Shown here in pieces: positions 7,297 to 15,079 of a stretch of 23,112 nt of DNA. The DNA lies in contig CAJGCF010000016.1 of NCBI GenBank assembly GCA_904501865.1, forward strand, positions 1 through 23,112, read 5' to 3'. This DNA comes from an uncultured Clostridia bacterium. GTDB taxonomy: Bacteria > Bacillota > Clostridia > Oscillospirales > CAG-272. The position numbers and the translations under genes were made by a program. The first letter of the stretch is position 1, and each line of letters opens with the position of its first letter. The notes below the pieces were generated by a model. The model searched no databases and was not told the DNA's origin. It saw only the letters and a program-made list of their open reading frames with translations.

Positions 7297-9174
7297 ATGC
7301 ATTGTATCAGAAAAATAAGTGATTCGTTGACTTGGGTAGGCGGCAACGACCGCAGACTTGCTATGTTCGAGGGCGTCTATTCGGTTCCCGACGGCGTGTC
7401 GTATAACTCTTACGTCTTAAAGGACGAGAAAATAGCCGTTTTTGATACCGTCGACAAGGCGGTCTCGGACGTGTATTTTGAAAATCTTGAATACGCGCTT
7501 GAGGGAAATAGCCCCGACTACCTTTTGGTGCATCATATGGAGCCCGACCACGCAGCCACGCTTGGCGAGTTCGTTATGAGATATCCCGATGCCAAGATAG
7601 TCTGCAACGCCAAGACTCTCACTATGATAAAACAGTTCTTTAGTTTTGACGCGGACGTGCGCGTGCTCGTGGTCAAGGAGGGTGACGAGCTCTCCCTCGG
7701 CGAGCACAAGCTCACCTTTGTAAACGCGCCTATGGTGCACTGGCCCGAGGTTATGATGTCCTATGAGATGACGGAGGGCATACTTTTCTCGGCGGACGCG
7801 TTTGGTTGCTTTGGAGCGCTCAACGGCGCGATCTTTGCCGACGAGGTGGATTTTGACCGCGACTATCTTGACGAGGCGAGAAGATATTACACGAATATCG
7901 TAGGAAAGTACGGCTCGCAGGTCGAGATGACGCTCAAAAAGGCAGGTGGACTCAAAATCAAGCTTCTGTGTCCTCTGCACGGCTTTGTCTGGAGAAAAAA
8001 CATACCCTATTTCATTGATAAATACGTCAAGTGGGCGACCTACACTCCCGAGCGCGCGGGCGTAATGATAGCCTACGCGTCTATATACGGCAACACCGAG
8101 AATGCCGCGGAGATACTCTCTACTATGCTTCGCGAGAAGGGAATAGAGACGGTGATGTTCGACGTGTCGGTCTCTCCCGCATCCGATATCATATCGGCTA
8201 TGTTCAAGTACAGCCATGCGGTCTTTGCGTCAGCGACCTACAACGCGGGCATATTCGTTACTATGGATAGCCTTTTGCGCGATATAGAGGCGCACAATAT
8301 ACAAAAGAGAAAGGTAGCTTTTATACAGAACGGCTCGTGGGCTCCCGCGTCGGGTAAGCTTATGCGAGAGATAATTTCCGGAATAAGGAACACAGAGCTT
8401 ATCGGAGAGACGGTCGACGTGCGCTCATCTGTAAAGCAGGGCACGCTTGAGAGCCTTGCCTCTCTTGCCGACGAGATAGCCGCTACTCTGCCTCTCGTCA
8501 AGATAGTGAATGAGGGTGAGATTGAGCCTGAATTTTCTCACAAGCTCTCATACGGCCTTGCCGCTATATTCACGAACGACGGCAACAAGGACAATGCCTG
8601 CATAGTCAATACGGTCTCTCAGGTTACCGCAGACCCCTTGCAGATAAGCGTGTGCATCAACAAGCAGAATTACACCGCCGAGACCGTGAGCCACACGGGA
8701 CGCTTCAACGTGTCCGTGCTTGACGAGTCCTCTTGCTTTGAGCTTTACAAGCAGTACGGATTTGCAAGCGGTCGCGACACCGATAAGATAGACGGCACCT
8801 ACGCTCTCTCTGAGAGCGCAAACGGTCTCAAATACCTTGCCGAGCAATCAAATGCGTTTATCAGCGCTAAGGTGGTACGTCAGATAGACCTTGGAACGCA
8901 CGTTATCTTTATTGCCGAGGTCACCGAGGCAAAGGTGCTTTCGGATAAGCCGAGCGCGACCTACGATTACTACTATAAGAGCATTAAGCCCGAGAAGGTA
9001 GCTTCTGTGAAGCAGACCGAGGAGGAGAAGGGCTCTGAGAGCGGAGAGAAGAAGATAGTTGGCTGGGCGTGCAAGATATGCGGCTACGTCTATGAGGGAG
9101 AGGAGCTCCCCGAGGACTATATTTGCCCTTTGTGCAAGCACCCTGCGTCTGATTTCGAGCCTATATATAACTGA
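7297..9174 (+). CDS. Four-domain flavodiiron protein (diiron-flavodoxin-flavin reductase-rubredoxin fusion)
   Basis: A 625-residue cytosolic enzyme expected to reduce O2 to water and/or NO to N2O in anaerobes. The metallo-beta-lactamase-like domain (~1-245) keeps all iron ligands: His80, Glu82, Asp84, His85 (HMEPDH), His148, Asp167 and His228. A flavodoxin domain (~255-395) has the FMN loop ASIYGNT at 261-267. A flavin reductase split-barrel domain follows (~405-565), and then a short rubredoxin (~587-622) with WACKICGYVYEG and CPLC. The rubredoxin lacks the longer loop of stand-alone rubredoxins and resembles the rubrerythrin type. The fusion joins electron entry, relay and catalysis in one chain. 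GGAG lies 8 nt before the ATG and a strong terminator follows, so it may be expressed alone or read through from the genes before it. Confidence 0.93.
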   Translation: MHCIRKISDSLTWVGGNDRRLAMFEGVYSVPDGVSYNSYVLKDEKIAVFDTVDKAVSDVYFENLEYALEGNSPDYLLVHHMEPDHAATLGEFVMRYPDAKIVCNAKTLTMIKQFFSFDADVRVLVVKEGDELSLGEHKLTFVNAPMVHWPEVMMSYEMTEGILFSADAFGCFGALNGAIFADEVDFDRDYLDEARRYYTNIVGKYGSQVEMTLKKAGGLKIKLLCPLHGFVWRKNIPYFIDKYVKWATYTPERAGVMIAYASIYGNTENAAEILSTMLREKGIETVMFDVSVSPASDIISAMFKYSHAVFASATYNAGIFVTMDSLLRDIEAHNIQKRKVAFIQNGSWAPASGKLMREIISGIRNTELIGETVDVRSSVKQGTLESLASLADEIAATLPLVKIVNEGEIEPEFSHKLSYGLAAIFTNDGNKDNACIVNTVSQVTADPLQISVCINKQNYTAETVSHTGRFNVSVLDESSCFELYKQYGFASGRDTDKIDGTYALSESANGLKYLAEQSNAFISAKVVRQIDLGTHVIFIAEVTEAKVLSDKPSATYDYYYKSIKPEKVASVKQTEEEKGSESGEKKIVGWACKICGYVYEGEELPEDYICPLCKHPASDFEPIYN

Positions 9175-9194
9175 ATAGCTTAAAAATTTATGGG

Positions 9195-9222
9195 AAAGCC
9201 CGCGACGTGTCGCGGGCTTTTT
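9195..9222 (+). terminator. Rho-independent terminator after the flavodiiron gene
   Basis: AAAGCCCGCGAC (9195-9206) pairs perfectly with 9209-9220 and is followed by a short T run. It separates the flavodiiron gene from the spoIIIA operon. Confidence 0.9.
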
Positions 9223-9276
9223 GCTGCGCTCAAAAGCGGTGAGGAATATCCGTCTCACTTAAAATTTTGCCTCCGT

Positions 9277-9307
9277 GCATTTTTTGCGTAGGCGCTTAAT
9301 ATACTGT
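9277..9307 (+). promoter_or_regulatory. Candidate sigma-E-type promoter of the spoIIIA operon
   Basis: The spoIIIA operon of Bacillus subtilis is transcribed by mother-cell sigma E. Here GCATTTT (9277-9283) resembles the sigma-E -35 box, and TATACTGT (9300-9307), 16 nt later, is a partial match to its -10 box. The predicted start would lie very close to the Shine-Dalgarno at 9313-9320, so this assignment is tentative. Confidence 0.27.
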
Positions 9308-9324
9308 TACAGAAAGGCGGTGGG

Positions 9325-10257
9325 ATGATGCAGACTATAAGGATATCAAGAAGTGCGGATGACTTCTGTCTTCCAACGTCAGTCTCGTCGGCTCTACCCT
9401 ACCGACTTTCAGACGAAATAAGACGGACAAACTATGGCAGAAAAATAGAGGAGATAAGAATGAGAGCGCACAGACGCTGTTCGCTTGTGGTATCGGGGCG
9501 CAACGTGATGCTTGACACTGTGCTTGACAGAGGTGAGATAGAGTCCGTGCTTGAGGGTATGTGTCAGGGCTCGCTCTATGCCTTCAGCGACACTATAAAT
9601 CAGGGCTTTATAGCTCTGCCCGACGGAGTACGCGTGGGAGTGTGCGGCAGAGCGGGCTGTGAGGGCGACAGAATAATCGGAATATACGAGATAAGCTCAC
9701 TCTCGGTGCGTATACCTCACAAAAGCCGCGATATAGGGGACGAGGTCTGCTCGCTCTTATCCGAATTTTCGCGCGTGGAGGGAGTGCTCATATACTCGCC
9801 GCCCGGGGTTGGAAAGACCACACTCTTGCGCGGAGTTGCCAAAAAGCTCGCCTCGGGAAATTGGGGCGGCGGACGGGAGCCCCTGCGTACCGTCGTGATA
9901 GACACGCGCGGAGAGCTTGCGTTTTCGAGTGAGGGAGAAGAACTCTGCCTTGACGTGCTTTCGGGATATCCGCGACGAAAGGGAATAGAGATAGCAACAA
10001 GATGCCTCAACGCTGAGGTCATAGTTTGTGACGAGATAGGAGATTACGAGGAGGCTATGTCGCTCGTGGCGTCGCACAACTGCGGTGTTCCGCTCATAGC
10101 CAGCGCGCACGCGGGCAACGTAGAGCAGCTGCTTTCGCGCACGGGGCTAAGGCTTTTGCACGAGGCAAAAATATTCGGCGCTTACGTAGGTCTGCGACGG
10201 GACAGTCTGAACAATTTTTTCTACGACGTATCCTTGCGCAAAGAGCTCGGGATATAA
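9325..10257 (+). CDS. spoIIIAA: Stage III sporulation protein AA (ATPase)
   Basis: A 310-residue cytosolic ATPase related to secretion ATPases, about the length of B. subtilis SpoIIIAA. It powers the SpoIIIA-SpoIIQ channel that links mother cell and forespore. Walker A is SPPGVGKTT (158-166) and Walker B is EVIVCDEIGD (231-240); the segment VVIDTRGELAF (190-200) is typical of the family. A GGCGG-type ribosome site precedes the ATG at 9325; the second ATG, one codon later, is equally possible. It is the first gene of a complete AA-AH set, with the next gene starting 28 nt downstream. Confidence 0.95.
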   Translation: MMQTIRISRSADDFCLPTSVSSALPYRLSDEIRRTNYGRKIEEIRMRAHRRCSLVVSGRNVMLDTVLDRGEIESVLEGMCQGSLYAFSDTINQGFIALPDGVRVGVCGRAGCEGDRIIGIYEISSLSVRIPHKSRDIGDEVCSLLSEFSRVEGVLIYSPPGVGKTTLLRGVAKKLASGNWGGGREPLRTVVIDTRGELAFSSEGEELCLDVLSGYPRRKGIEIATRCLNAEVIVCDEIGDYEEAMSLVASHNCGVPLIASAHAGNVEQLLSRTGLRLLHEAKIFGAYVGLRRDSLNNFFYDVSLRKELGI

Positions 10258-10285
10258 GGACAAGTCCTTGCGGAGAAAGGGAAGT

Positions 10286-10762
10286 ATGATAACTCTAAAA
10301 ATCATAGGCAGTATAGTTCTGGTCGCGTCGGGGGTGCTTGCGGCTCTGTCGTACCGCGGCTTTGAGTGGCGAAAGCTCAGTACTCTCGACGGATTTATAT
10401 CCTTGATATTTTACATCAAGGGACAGATAGATTGCTACGCGCGGCCTCGAGGTGAGATACTTGAGAGTTTGCCGCCAGAGGTGTTTCACGCCTGCAACTG
10501 TCCGCGCGGCGCTCGGACGCTTGAGGAAATGATAGACGCGAGCAGGATATATCTTGACGAGGAGCCCCTGCGGCTTCTGACTTCGTTTGCCTCGGAGTTC
10601 GGGAGCACGTTCAGAGTTGAGCAGCTGCGGCGTTGCGACCATTACATCTCCTCGCTCGGTGAGCAGAGACGGATAGTCGCCGCCGAGGTAAAGTCAAAGA
10701 GCCGCGCGGGGAGCGCAATGTGGATATGTCTCAGCCTCGGACTTATGATATTGTTGTGGTGA
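10286..10762 (+). CDS. spoIIIAB: Stage III sporulation protein AB
   Basis: A 158-residue membrane protein (171 in B. subtilis), resembling GspF-like secretion platform components. There are hydrophobic segments at both ends (near residues 4-22 and 140-158) and a helical cytoplasmic middle with the family-type stretch GEILESLPPEVF. The ATG at 10286 is chosen over an in-frame TTG at 10268 because AAAGGGAAG precedes it. It is expected to couple the AA ATPase to the mother-cell membrane parts of the channel. It stops 41 nt before spoIIIAC. Confidence 0.92.
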   Translation: MITLKIIGSIVLVASGVLAALSYRGFEWRKLSTLDGFISLIFYIKGQIDCYARPRGEILESLPPEVFHACNCPRGARTLEEMIDASRIYLDEEPLRLLTSFASEFGSTFRVEQLRRCDHYISSLGEQRRIVAAEVKSKSRAGSAMWICLSLGLMILLW

Positions 10763-10803
10763 TCAGAGCTTCCCCTAACGTAAAAAAAGAAAGGATTTTT
10801 GCA

Positions 10804-11001
10804 ATGCTGGACATAGGTATCATACTTAAGGTGGCGGGAGTCGGGATACTCGTATCCGCGGCGACGCAAATATTATCAAAATCGGGAAGGGACGAGCAAT
10901 CCATGCTCGTTACCGTATCGGGAATAATCGTGGTGCTGATAATGCTTGTGAGCGAGATAGAAAAGCTTTTCGAGCTTGTCTGCTCGGTCTTTGGATTTTG
11001 A
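10804..11001 (+). CDS. spoIIIAC: Stage III sporulation protein AC
   Basis: A 65-residue protein of two membrane helices (68 residues in B. subtilis), with the family pattern LDIGIILKVAGVGILVSAA and SGIIVVLIMLVSEIEKLF. The frame is open further upstream, but the ATG at 10804 has an AAGAAAGGA ribosome site and gives the standard length. Small multimembrane AC is thought to be part of the export platform with AD and AE. Its TGA ends one nucleotide before the ATG of spoIIIAD. Confidence 0.93.
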   Translation: MLDIGIILKVAGVGILVSAATQILSKSGRDEQSMLVTVSGIIVVLIMLVSEIEKLFELVCSVFGF

Positions 11002-11002
11002 G

Positions 11003-11404
11003 ATGAGCGAGACCTTGTTCAAGATATTCGGAGTGGCGGTGATTTGCGTTTTTTTGAGTATGATTCTCAAAAAAAGCAGCCCCGACGCGTCGACTCTTAT
11101 CAAGATGGTCGCGGGTGTCATTCTTGCGGCGGCGTGCGTTTCCTTTGTTTCGCCCGTGGTGAGCTACGTGCGGGAGCTTTGCGGTATGAGCGGCGCGGAA
11201 AGCTCCGTTTCATCAGGCGTTGGAGTGCTTTTGCAGGCGCTCGCGGTGGCAACGCTCTCCCACGTTTGCTCCTCAATATGCCGAGATTGCGGCGAGACAA
11301 GCCTTGCTTATTACGCCGAGCTTGGAGGAAAGATAGAGATACTCATACTATCCCTGCCGCTTTTGCGACAGATAGTGGATATGGCGGTGTCGCTATGCGG
11401 ATAA
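11003..11404 (+). CDS. spoIIIAD: Stage III sporulation protein AD
   Basis: A 133-residue membrane protein, exactly the B. subtilis length, with hydrophobic segments near residues 5-22, 35-55 and 115-133. SLAYYAELGGKIEILILSLP near residue 100 is characteristic. The start follows the spoIIIAC stop by one nucleotide, without a strong Shine-Dalgarno of its own, so translation is probably coupled. The gene overlaps the start of spoIIIAE by 10 nt. Role: membrane component of the SpoIIIA channel platform. Confidence 0.93.
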   Translation: MSETLFKIFGVAVICVFLSMILKKSSPDASTLIKMVAGVILAAACVSFVSPVVSYVRELCGMSGAESSVSSGVGVLLQALAVATLSHVCSSICRDCGETSLAYYAELGGKIEILILSLPLLRQIVDMAVSLCG

Positions 11405-12582
11405 ATTACGTAACGACAGATAAGAGGGCCTCGCGCGGCGCAAGGATATTTTTTGCTGCGCTTACTGTGGCGCTCTGTATCGTATTCGGGGGCTTGAGGG
11501 TATGCGCGAGTGACGGCGAGAGCGAGACTTTGCCGCCCGAATATCAGAATTTCATAGGCTCGCTTGAGCCATCTGTGACTGACAGACTGCCCGACGGGGT
11601 TTTCTCGGACGAGCTTGGCGACATAAATGAGGCGGCGGGAGAGCTTGCCTCGCCTATCCACCTGCTTGGAGAGGTGCTCGAAGCGCTCGGTGAAGGTATG
11701 CGCGAGGTGCTCCCAAGCCTTGCTTTGCTCATAGGCATAGTTATTATATCGGCTTTGTGTCGGGCGATGTCGTCGTATTTCGGCGCGGGGCTTGGTAAAG
11801 CTATTGACACGTGCGCCCGTCTGTTTACCTTTGCTGCCATAGCGGGCGTGGCACTCGGAGCGGTCGGGAGGCTGGGTGACTATTTTAATCAGCTTTTTTC
11901 TGCCGTGGCGTCCTTTCTGCCGCTCTCGGCGACGCTCTACGCTATGGGTGGAAATCTCACGGCGGCGGCAAGCTCTACGGCAACGCTCAGCACCATACTC
12001 ACAATCTGTCAGTTTTTTTGCTCCTATACCGTGCTTCCCGTGTTCTGTATATGCCTCTGCTTCTCCTTACTCTCGGTGTTCGACGGGCAAGCAAGCATGG
12101 CGGGAGAAGCGGTTTGCGGCACTCTGCGAAAATGGTATATGACCGCCCTTTCCTTTATTATGATGATACTGACAAGCACCCTTGCCACGCAGAGCATACT
12201 GTCGGCAAAGGCAGACCGCGCGGCTATGAGGGGAATGAAATTCGCGGTGAGTAATTTCGTGCCAATCTCGGGAGGCACGCTATCATCTACACTCGGGACG
12301 CTCGCGGCGGGAGTTGAGCTTTTACGCGGAGCGGTGGGCGTTATCGGAATAGCCGTGATAATAATTATGCTCATACCGCCTATAATCCAGCTCGCGCTTA
12401 TGCGCACGGTGTTCGGCATAGCCTCGTTTTGCGCGGGTATGCTTGGGGCAGTGGAGGAGCAGAAGCTGCTCTCGGAGCTTGGTAGCCTTTATGGGTACCT
12501 TGAGGGCGTGGCGGCGTTGTGTAGCGCTATATTTTTGGTCGCGTTTGGCATTTTCGCAAGTATATCCGTGCCCATAGCGTGA
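11395..12582 (+). CDS. spoIIIAE: Stage III sporulation protein AE
   Basis: A 395-residue polytopic membrane protein (399 in B. subtilis). It opens with a signal-like segment (~residues 15-37), then an extracytoplasmic acidic stretch (~38-100), then about seven to eight membrane helices. Family-type stretches include LLIGIVIISALCRAM and LSSTLGTLAAGVELLRGAVG. The frame is open far upstream, but the ATG at 11395 overlapping the spoIIIAD end gives the expected length and signal segment. SpoIIIAE is the large permease-like component of the mother-cell to forespore channel. It is followed by an unusually long gap before spoIIIAF. Confidence 0.94.
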   Translation: MRINYVTTDKRASRGARIFFAALTVALCIVFGGLRVCASDGESETLPPEYQNFIGSLEPSVTDRLPDGVFSDELGDINEAAGELASPIHLLGEVLEALGEGMREVLPSLALLIGIVIISALCRAMSSYFGAGLGKAIDTCARLFTFAAIAGVALGAVGRLGDYFNQLFSAVASFLPLSATLYAMGGNLTAAASSTATLSTILTICQFFCSYTVLPVFCICLCFSLLSVFDGQASMAGEAVCGTLRKWYMTALSFIMMILTSTLATQSILSAKADRAAMRGMKFAVSNFVPISGGTLSSTLGTLAAGVELLRGAVGVIGIAVIIIMLIPPIIQLALMRTVFGIASFCAGMLGAVEEQKLLSELGSLYGYLEGVAALCSAIFLVAFGIFASISVPIA

Positions 12583-12614
12583 TAAAAGGGAAAAGCTGTC
12601 CGAGCTCAGACAAA

Positions 12615-12742
12615 GTGGAGCTTACATACCTATAAAAAGTCAAAAAATATACAAAGTGGTGATAAATACCCACAAATACATTGAAAGGTAGTGAAAAAAT
12701 ACCGTAAAATCTCAAAAACACCGTCTTGGTGGTGAAAACACC
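12615..12742 (+). repeat. Series of short GTGRTGA-type repeats with small hairpins between spoIIIAE and spoIIIAF
   Basis: This 204-nt gap lies inside an otherwise tight operon. It is A-rich and has a recurring GTGG/GTAGTGA core at 12615, 12656, 12688 and 12729, with spacings of 41, 32 and 41 nt. Three of the four can form small stems: GTGG/CCAC (12656-12659 with 12670-12673), GGTA/TACC (12687-12690 with 12700-12703) and GGTG/CACC (12731-12734 with 12739-12742). No open reading frame fits. Function is unknown. Confidence 0.5.
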
Positions 12743-12786
12743 TGAAATTTAAGGAAATTCAGACAAATGAGAGGAAAATAGGTAAA

Positions 12787-13290
12787 ATGAAAGCTTATAT
12801 CATAGCGATAATATGCATATCCGTGGTAGGCTCGATTGTTTCCATACTTGCTCCGGAGGGGGACGGTGGTGGACTTGGTAAGCATATAAGGCTTATTTTT
12901 GGGCTTTGTCTCATTGTTGTGTGCCTCGGTCCCATAAAAAAAGGGATAGAGGTGCTTTCAAGCCTAGATGTCGAGGATATCCTACCCGATGTCTCGCAGG
13001 ACAGCGAGGAATACGAGAGTATTTTTGATTCCGCATACGGCGCGGCGGAGGTTGAAAATCTAAAGGAGGGGATAAAGAAGATATTGCTTGACAGATTCGG
13101 GATAGATGGCTCGGAGTGCTCGGTATCGGTGAGCCTTGACGGACACGGGGACGACGGAGAGCCGAGAAAGCTATCCCGCGTACTCATAACCTTGCACGGC
13201 TCGGCGGTTTTTCGTGATAGCGGCGAGATAGAGGATTATTTTTCCACACTGCTCGGATGTGAGATCGTGACGGCAGTCGGCAAGCCCTGA
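12787..13290 (+). CDS. spoIIIAF: Stage III sporulation protein AF
   Basis: A 167-residue protein (206 in B. subtilis) with two amino-terminal membrane helices (residues 4-22 and 33-50, the latter IRLIFGLCLIVVCLGPIKKG) and a soluble ring-building-type domain after residue 85. SpoIIIAF is a channel component with distant similarity to secretion ring proteins. An AGAGGAAAATAGG stretch precedes the ATG. It stands 204 nt after spoIIIAE and 33 nt before spoIIIAG. Confidence 0.88.
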   Translation: MKAYIIAIICISVVGSIVSILAPEGDGGGLGKHIRLIFGLCLIVVCLGPIKKGIEVLSSLDVEDILPDVSQDSEEYESIFDSAYGAAEVENLKEGIKKILLDRFGIDGSECSVSVSLDGHGDDGEPRKLSRVLITLHGSAVFRDSGEIEDYFSTLLGCEIVTAVGKP

Positions 13291-13323
13291 AAACATACAT
13301 TACAAGAATAAAAAGGAGGAAAA

Positions 13324-13857
13324 ATGGCACAGAATGACGGCGCGCGTGACGTGATAGGTACGTTCGCGCATATGAAAAAGAACGGCACGCTGAGGATATT
13401 AATTATCGCGCTCACTCTGGGGGTGGCGTTGTTCGCCATAGGCAGCTTTGCCTTATCGGACAAGGAAAAAAGCTCTGAGGCAAGCTCGGACGGGGCAGGC
13501 GAGGAGCTCATAGGCTTTTTTGAGTACAAGCAGCTTCTTGAGGAGGAGATAGAGAGTTTGTGTATGAGCGTTTCGGGCGTGCGGAGCGTCTCGGCAGCGG
13601 TGTTCTTCAGTGACGTGGGCGGCAGTGTCTACGCCCAGAATACCCAATCGGGAGGCTCGCAGAAAAACGAGTACGTTATAATAGGTAGCGGCTCGTCGTC
13701 TCACGCGCTCTATCTCGGTGAGAGCCTGCCAACGCTTTCGGGTATAGGCGTGGTCTGCGACACGGGAGAGAGCGAGGAGAAGAAAAACGAGCTTTTGCTT
13801 TTGCTATCATCAGCGTACGGTCTGCCTCTGACACGCGTGCATATCAGCGAGGGGTAG
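13324..13857 (+). CDS. spoIIIAG: Stage III sporulation protein AG
   Basis: A 177-residue protein (229 in B. subtilis) with one membrane helix (~residues 22-44) and an extracytoplasmic domain. The start of the ring-building motif is visible (YKQLLEEEIESLCMSVSGVR). SpoIIIAG forms the large ring of the intercellular channel in the mother-cell membrane. AAAAGGAGG lies 5 nt before the ATG. The end carries the family-like GIGVVCDTGE and LTRVHISEG stretches. It is shorter than the Bacillus protein, mostly in the insert of the ring domain. Confidence 0.92.
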   Translation: MAQNDGARDVIGTFAHMKKNGTLRILIIALTLGVALFAIGSFALSDKEKSSEASSDGAGEELIGFFEYKQLLEEEIESLCMSVSGVRSVSAAVFFSDVGGSVYAQNTQSGGSQKNEYVIIGSGSSSHALYLGESLPTLSGIGVVCDTGESEEKKNELLLLLSSAYGLPLTRVHISEG

Positions 13858-13965
13858 TAAGCGCAAAAAGAAAATAAGAAAAGACAGATAGTAGGGAATA
13901 TATTGAAAGACACGAAAATATAATATAGCGTAACAAAAAATACTATTATCCTTGGAGGGACGAAA

Positions 13966-14559
13966 ATGGCATTCAAAGACAAATTACAATCTGTAAAGGA
14001 GTTCTTTACAAAATCGGGAAAGCGTAATCTTATAATCGCGTGCGCGGTAGTGCTTATCGGCGCGGCGGTATGGCTCAACTGGCTCTTTTTCTCTGATAAC
14101 GACGGCGACGGCTATACGTATAGCGGCAGTACGGGTATGAGCGGCGAGCTTGACAACTCAAAAAATCCCACCTCGGGTGCGGAGACAGGCGACTCCGCTA
14201 CAAGCACGGACAGCTATTTCGCGACGGTTCAGGTAAGCCGTCAGAGAGCCAGAGACGAGGCTATTGAGGTGCTCAACGCGGTAGTTGACAACGCAAACGC
14301 CACAGACGAGGTCAAGGCAGAGGCAGTTGCCGAGCTCAAGAAGATATCTCTTGAGATGGAGCAGGAGTCTGATATTGAGTCGCTTCTGGTCTCCAAGGGA
14401 TTTGAGCAGTGTGTCGCGGTCATCAACGGCGAGGTAGCTAATATCGTTGTTAAGTGCTCCGAGACTCTCACCCCCGCACAGCTTGCGCAGATTAACGCGT
14501 CTGTCTACGAGATAGCAGGCATTGAGCCCGTTAATATCACTATCGTGGGAAGAAAGTGA
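13966..14559 (+). CDS. spoIIIAH: Stage III sporulation protein AH
   Basis: A 197-residue protein (218 in B. subtilis) with one membrane helix (21-42), a Ser/Thr/Gly-rich linker (~47-83) and a YscJ/FliF-like domain (~84-197). SpoIIIAH forms the mother-cell ring that binds SpoIIQ in the intermembrane space. Family-like stretches are SRQRARDEAIEVLN and a carboxyl end with INASVYEIAGIEPVNITIVG. GGAGGGA precedes the ATG. The 108-nt AT-rich gap before it holds GGAATAT and AATATAATA blocks that could be a weak internal promoter (unproven). The operon ends at the terminator just downstream. Confidence 0.94.
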   Translation: MAFKDKLQSVKEFFTKSGKRNLIIACAVVLIGAAVWLNWLFFSDNDGDGYTYSGSTGMSGELDNSKNPTSGAETGDSATSTDSYFATVQVSRQRARDEAIEVLNAVVDNANATDEVKAEAVAELKKISLEMEQESDIESLLVSKGFEQCVAVINGEVANIVVKCSETLTPAQLAQINASVYEIAGIEPVNITIVGRK

Positions 14560-14568
14560 TACATAAGG

Positions 14569-14604
14569 CAAAAAGGAAGTCTTTCTCGGCTTCCTTTTTG
14601 TTTG
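14569..14604 (+). terminator. Terminator of the spoIIIA operon
   Basis: CAAAAAGGAAG (14569-14579) pairs perfectly with CTTCCTTTTTG (14590-14600) around a 10-nt loop, followed by TTTGG. The A-rich side may make it work in both directions, since the minus-strand SLOG gene ends 15 nt further on. Confidence 0.85.
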
Positions 14605-14618
14605 GGATATGTATTTTC

Positions 14619-14963
14619 TTATATGCTTTCGGGCTTTATCTCAATTACCGTGCATTTCTTGTTTGTTTTGCGGCAAAGGTCTATTACATATTTTGTGCCT
14701 CGTGAACTTCCGTCCCAAAAGGCTATGACCTCATCTGCGTACTCCACTATCTGCTTGTTTCGTACTATTGGTGCCGCTCTTCCATAGCTTTTATAGTCGG
14801 GTAAAAAAATAGTTGAGTACAATAAATTGGCTTTCGCAAAGTTTTCCGCGCACGTGTCTATTCCTCTTGCACCCCCAGAGACTATCTCGGTACAGTTTTC
14901 GGGCAGATAGGGAGATAGGTCCTTTATCTCAAGCTCACGTGAGCCTATTATAGCTACTTTCAT
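14619..14963 (-). CDS. SLOG-fold (DprA/YspA-like, DUF2493-type) nucleotide-binding protein
   Basis: A 114-residue single-domain Rossmann-like protein. The glycine-rich loop IVSGGARGID (27-36) and the second nucleotide-site motif FWDGSSRGT (82-90) place it in the SLOG superfamily, near DUF2493/YspA-like proteins. SLOG domains bind nucleotides or nucleotide-derived ligands, and some act as sensors in conflict systems. The biochemical role of this small form is not known. AAGGAG lies upstream of the ATG. It stands alone, divergent from the small ribbon-helix-helix-like gene. A clear paralogue lies at 22591-22956. Confidence 0.8.
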   Translation of the reverse strand: MKVAIIGSRELEIKDLSPYLPENCTEIVSGGARGIDTCAENFAKANLLYSTIFLPDYKSYGRAAPIVRNKQIVEYADEVIAFWDGSSRGTKYVIDLCRKTNKKCTVIEIKPESI

Positions 14964-15016
14964 TTTTTGTTCTCCTTAACATTATTTAGTGTACTCGAAA
15001 TAAGTATACTAGCAAC

Positions 15017-15045
15017 ATTATATCACAAAATTATCTTAAAATAAA
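15017..15045 (-). promoter_or_regulatory. Promoter of the first SLOG gene
   Basis: On the minus strand TTTATT (15045-15040), 17 nt, TATAAT (15022-15017). The -10 box is perfect and the -35 box weak. It faces the SLOG gene, with the start site about 45 nt upstream of the ATG. Confidence 0.5.
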
Positions 15046-15079
15046 CTTAAATCAAGATATTTTTAAAGGAAACAAAAAT

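Noticed and set aside
7417..8217. 266-codon minus-strand frame opposite the flavodiiron gene
   Set aside because: Antisense to the diiron and flavodoxin domains, whose ligands are all conserved on the plus strand.
12583..12786. CRISPR-like array in the spoIIIAE-spoIIIAF gap
   Set aside because: Repeat cores are only ~7 nt, degenerate and irregularly spaced, with no constant-length spacers.
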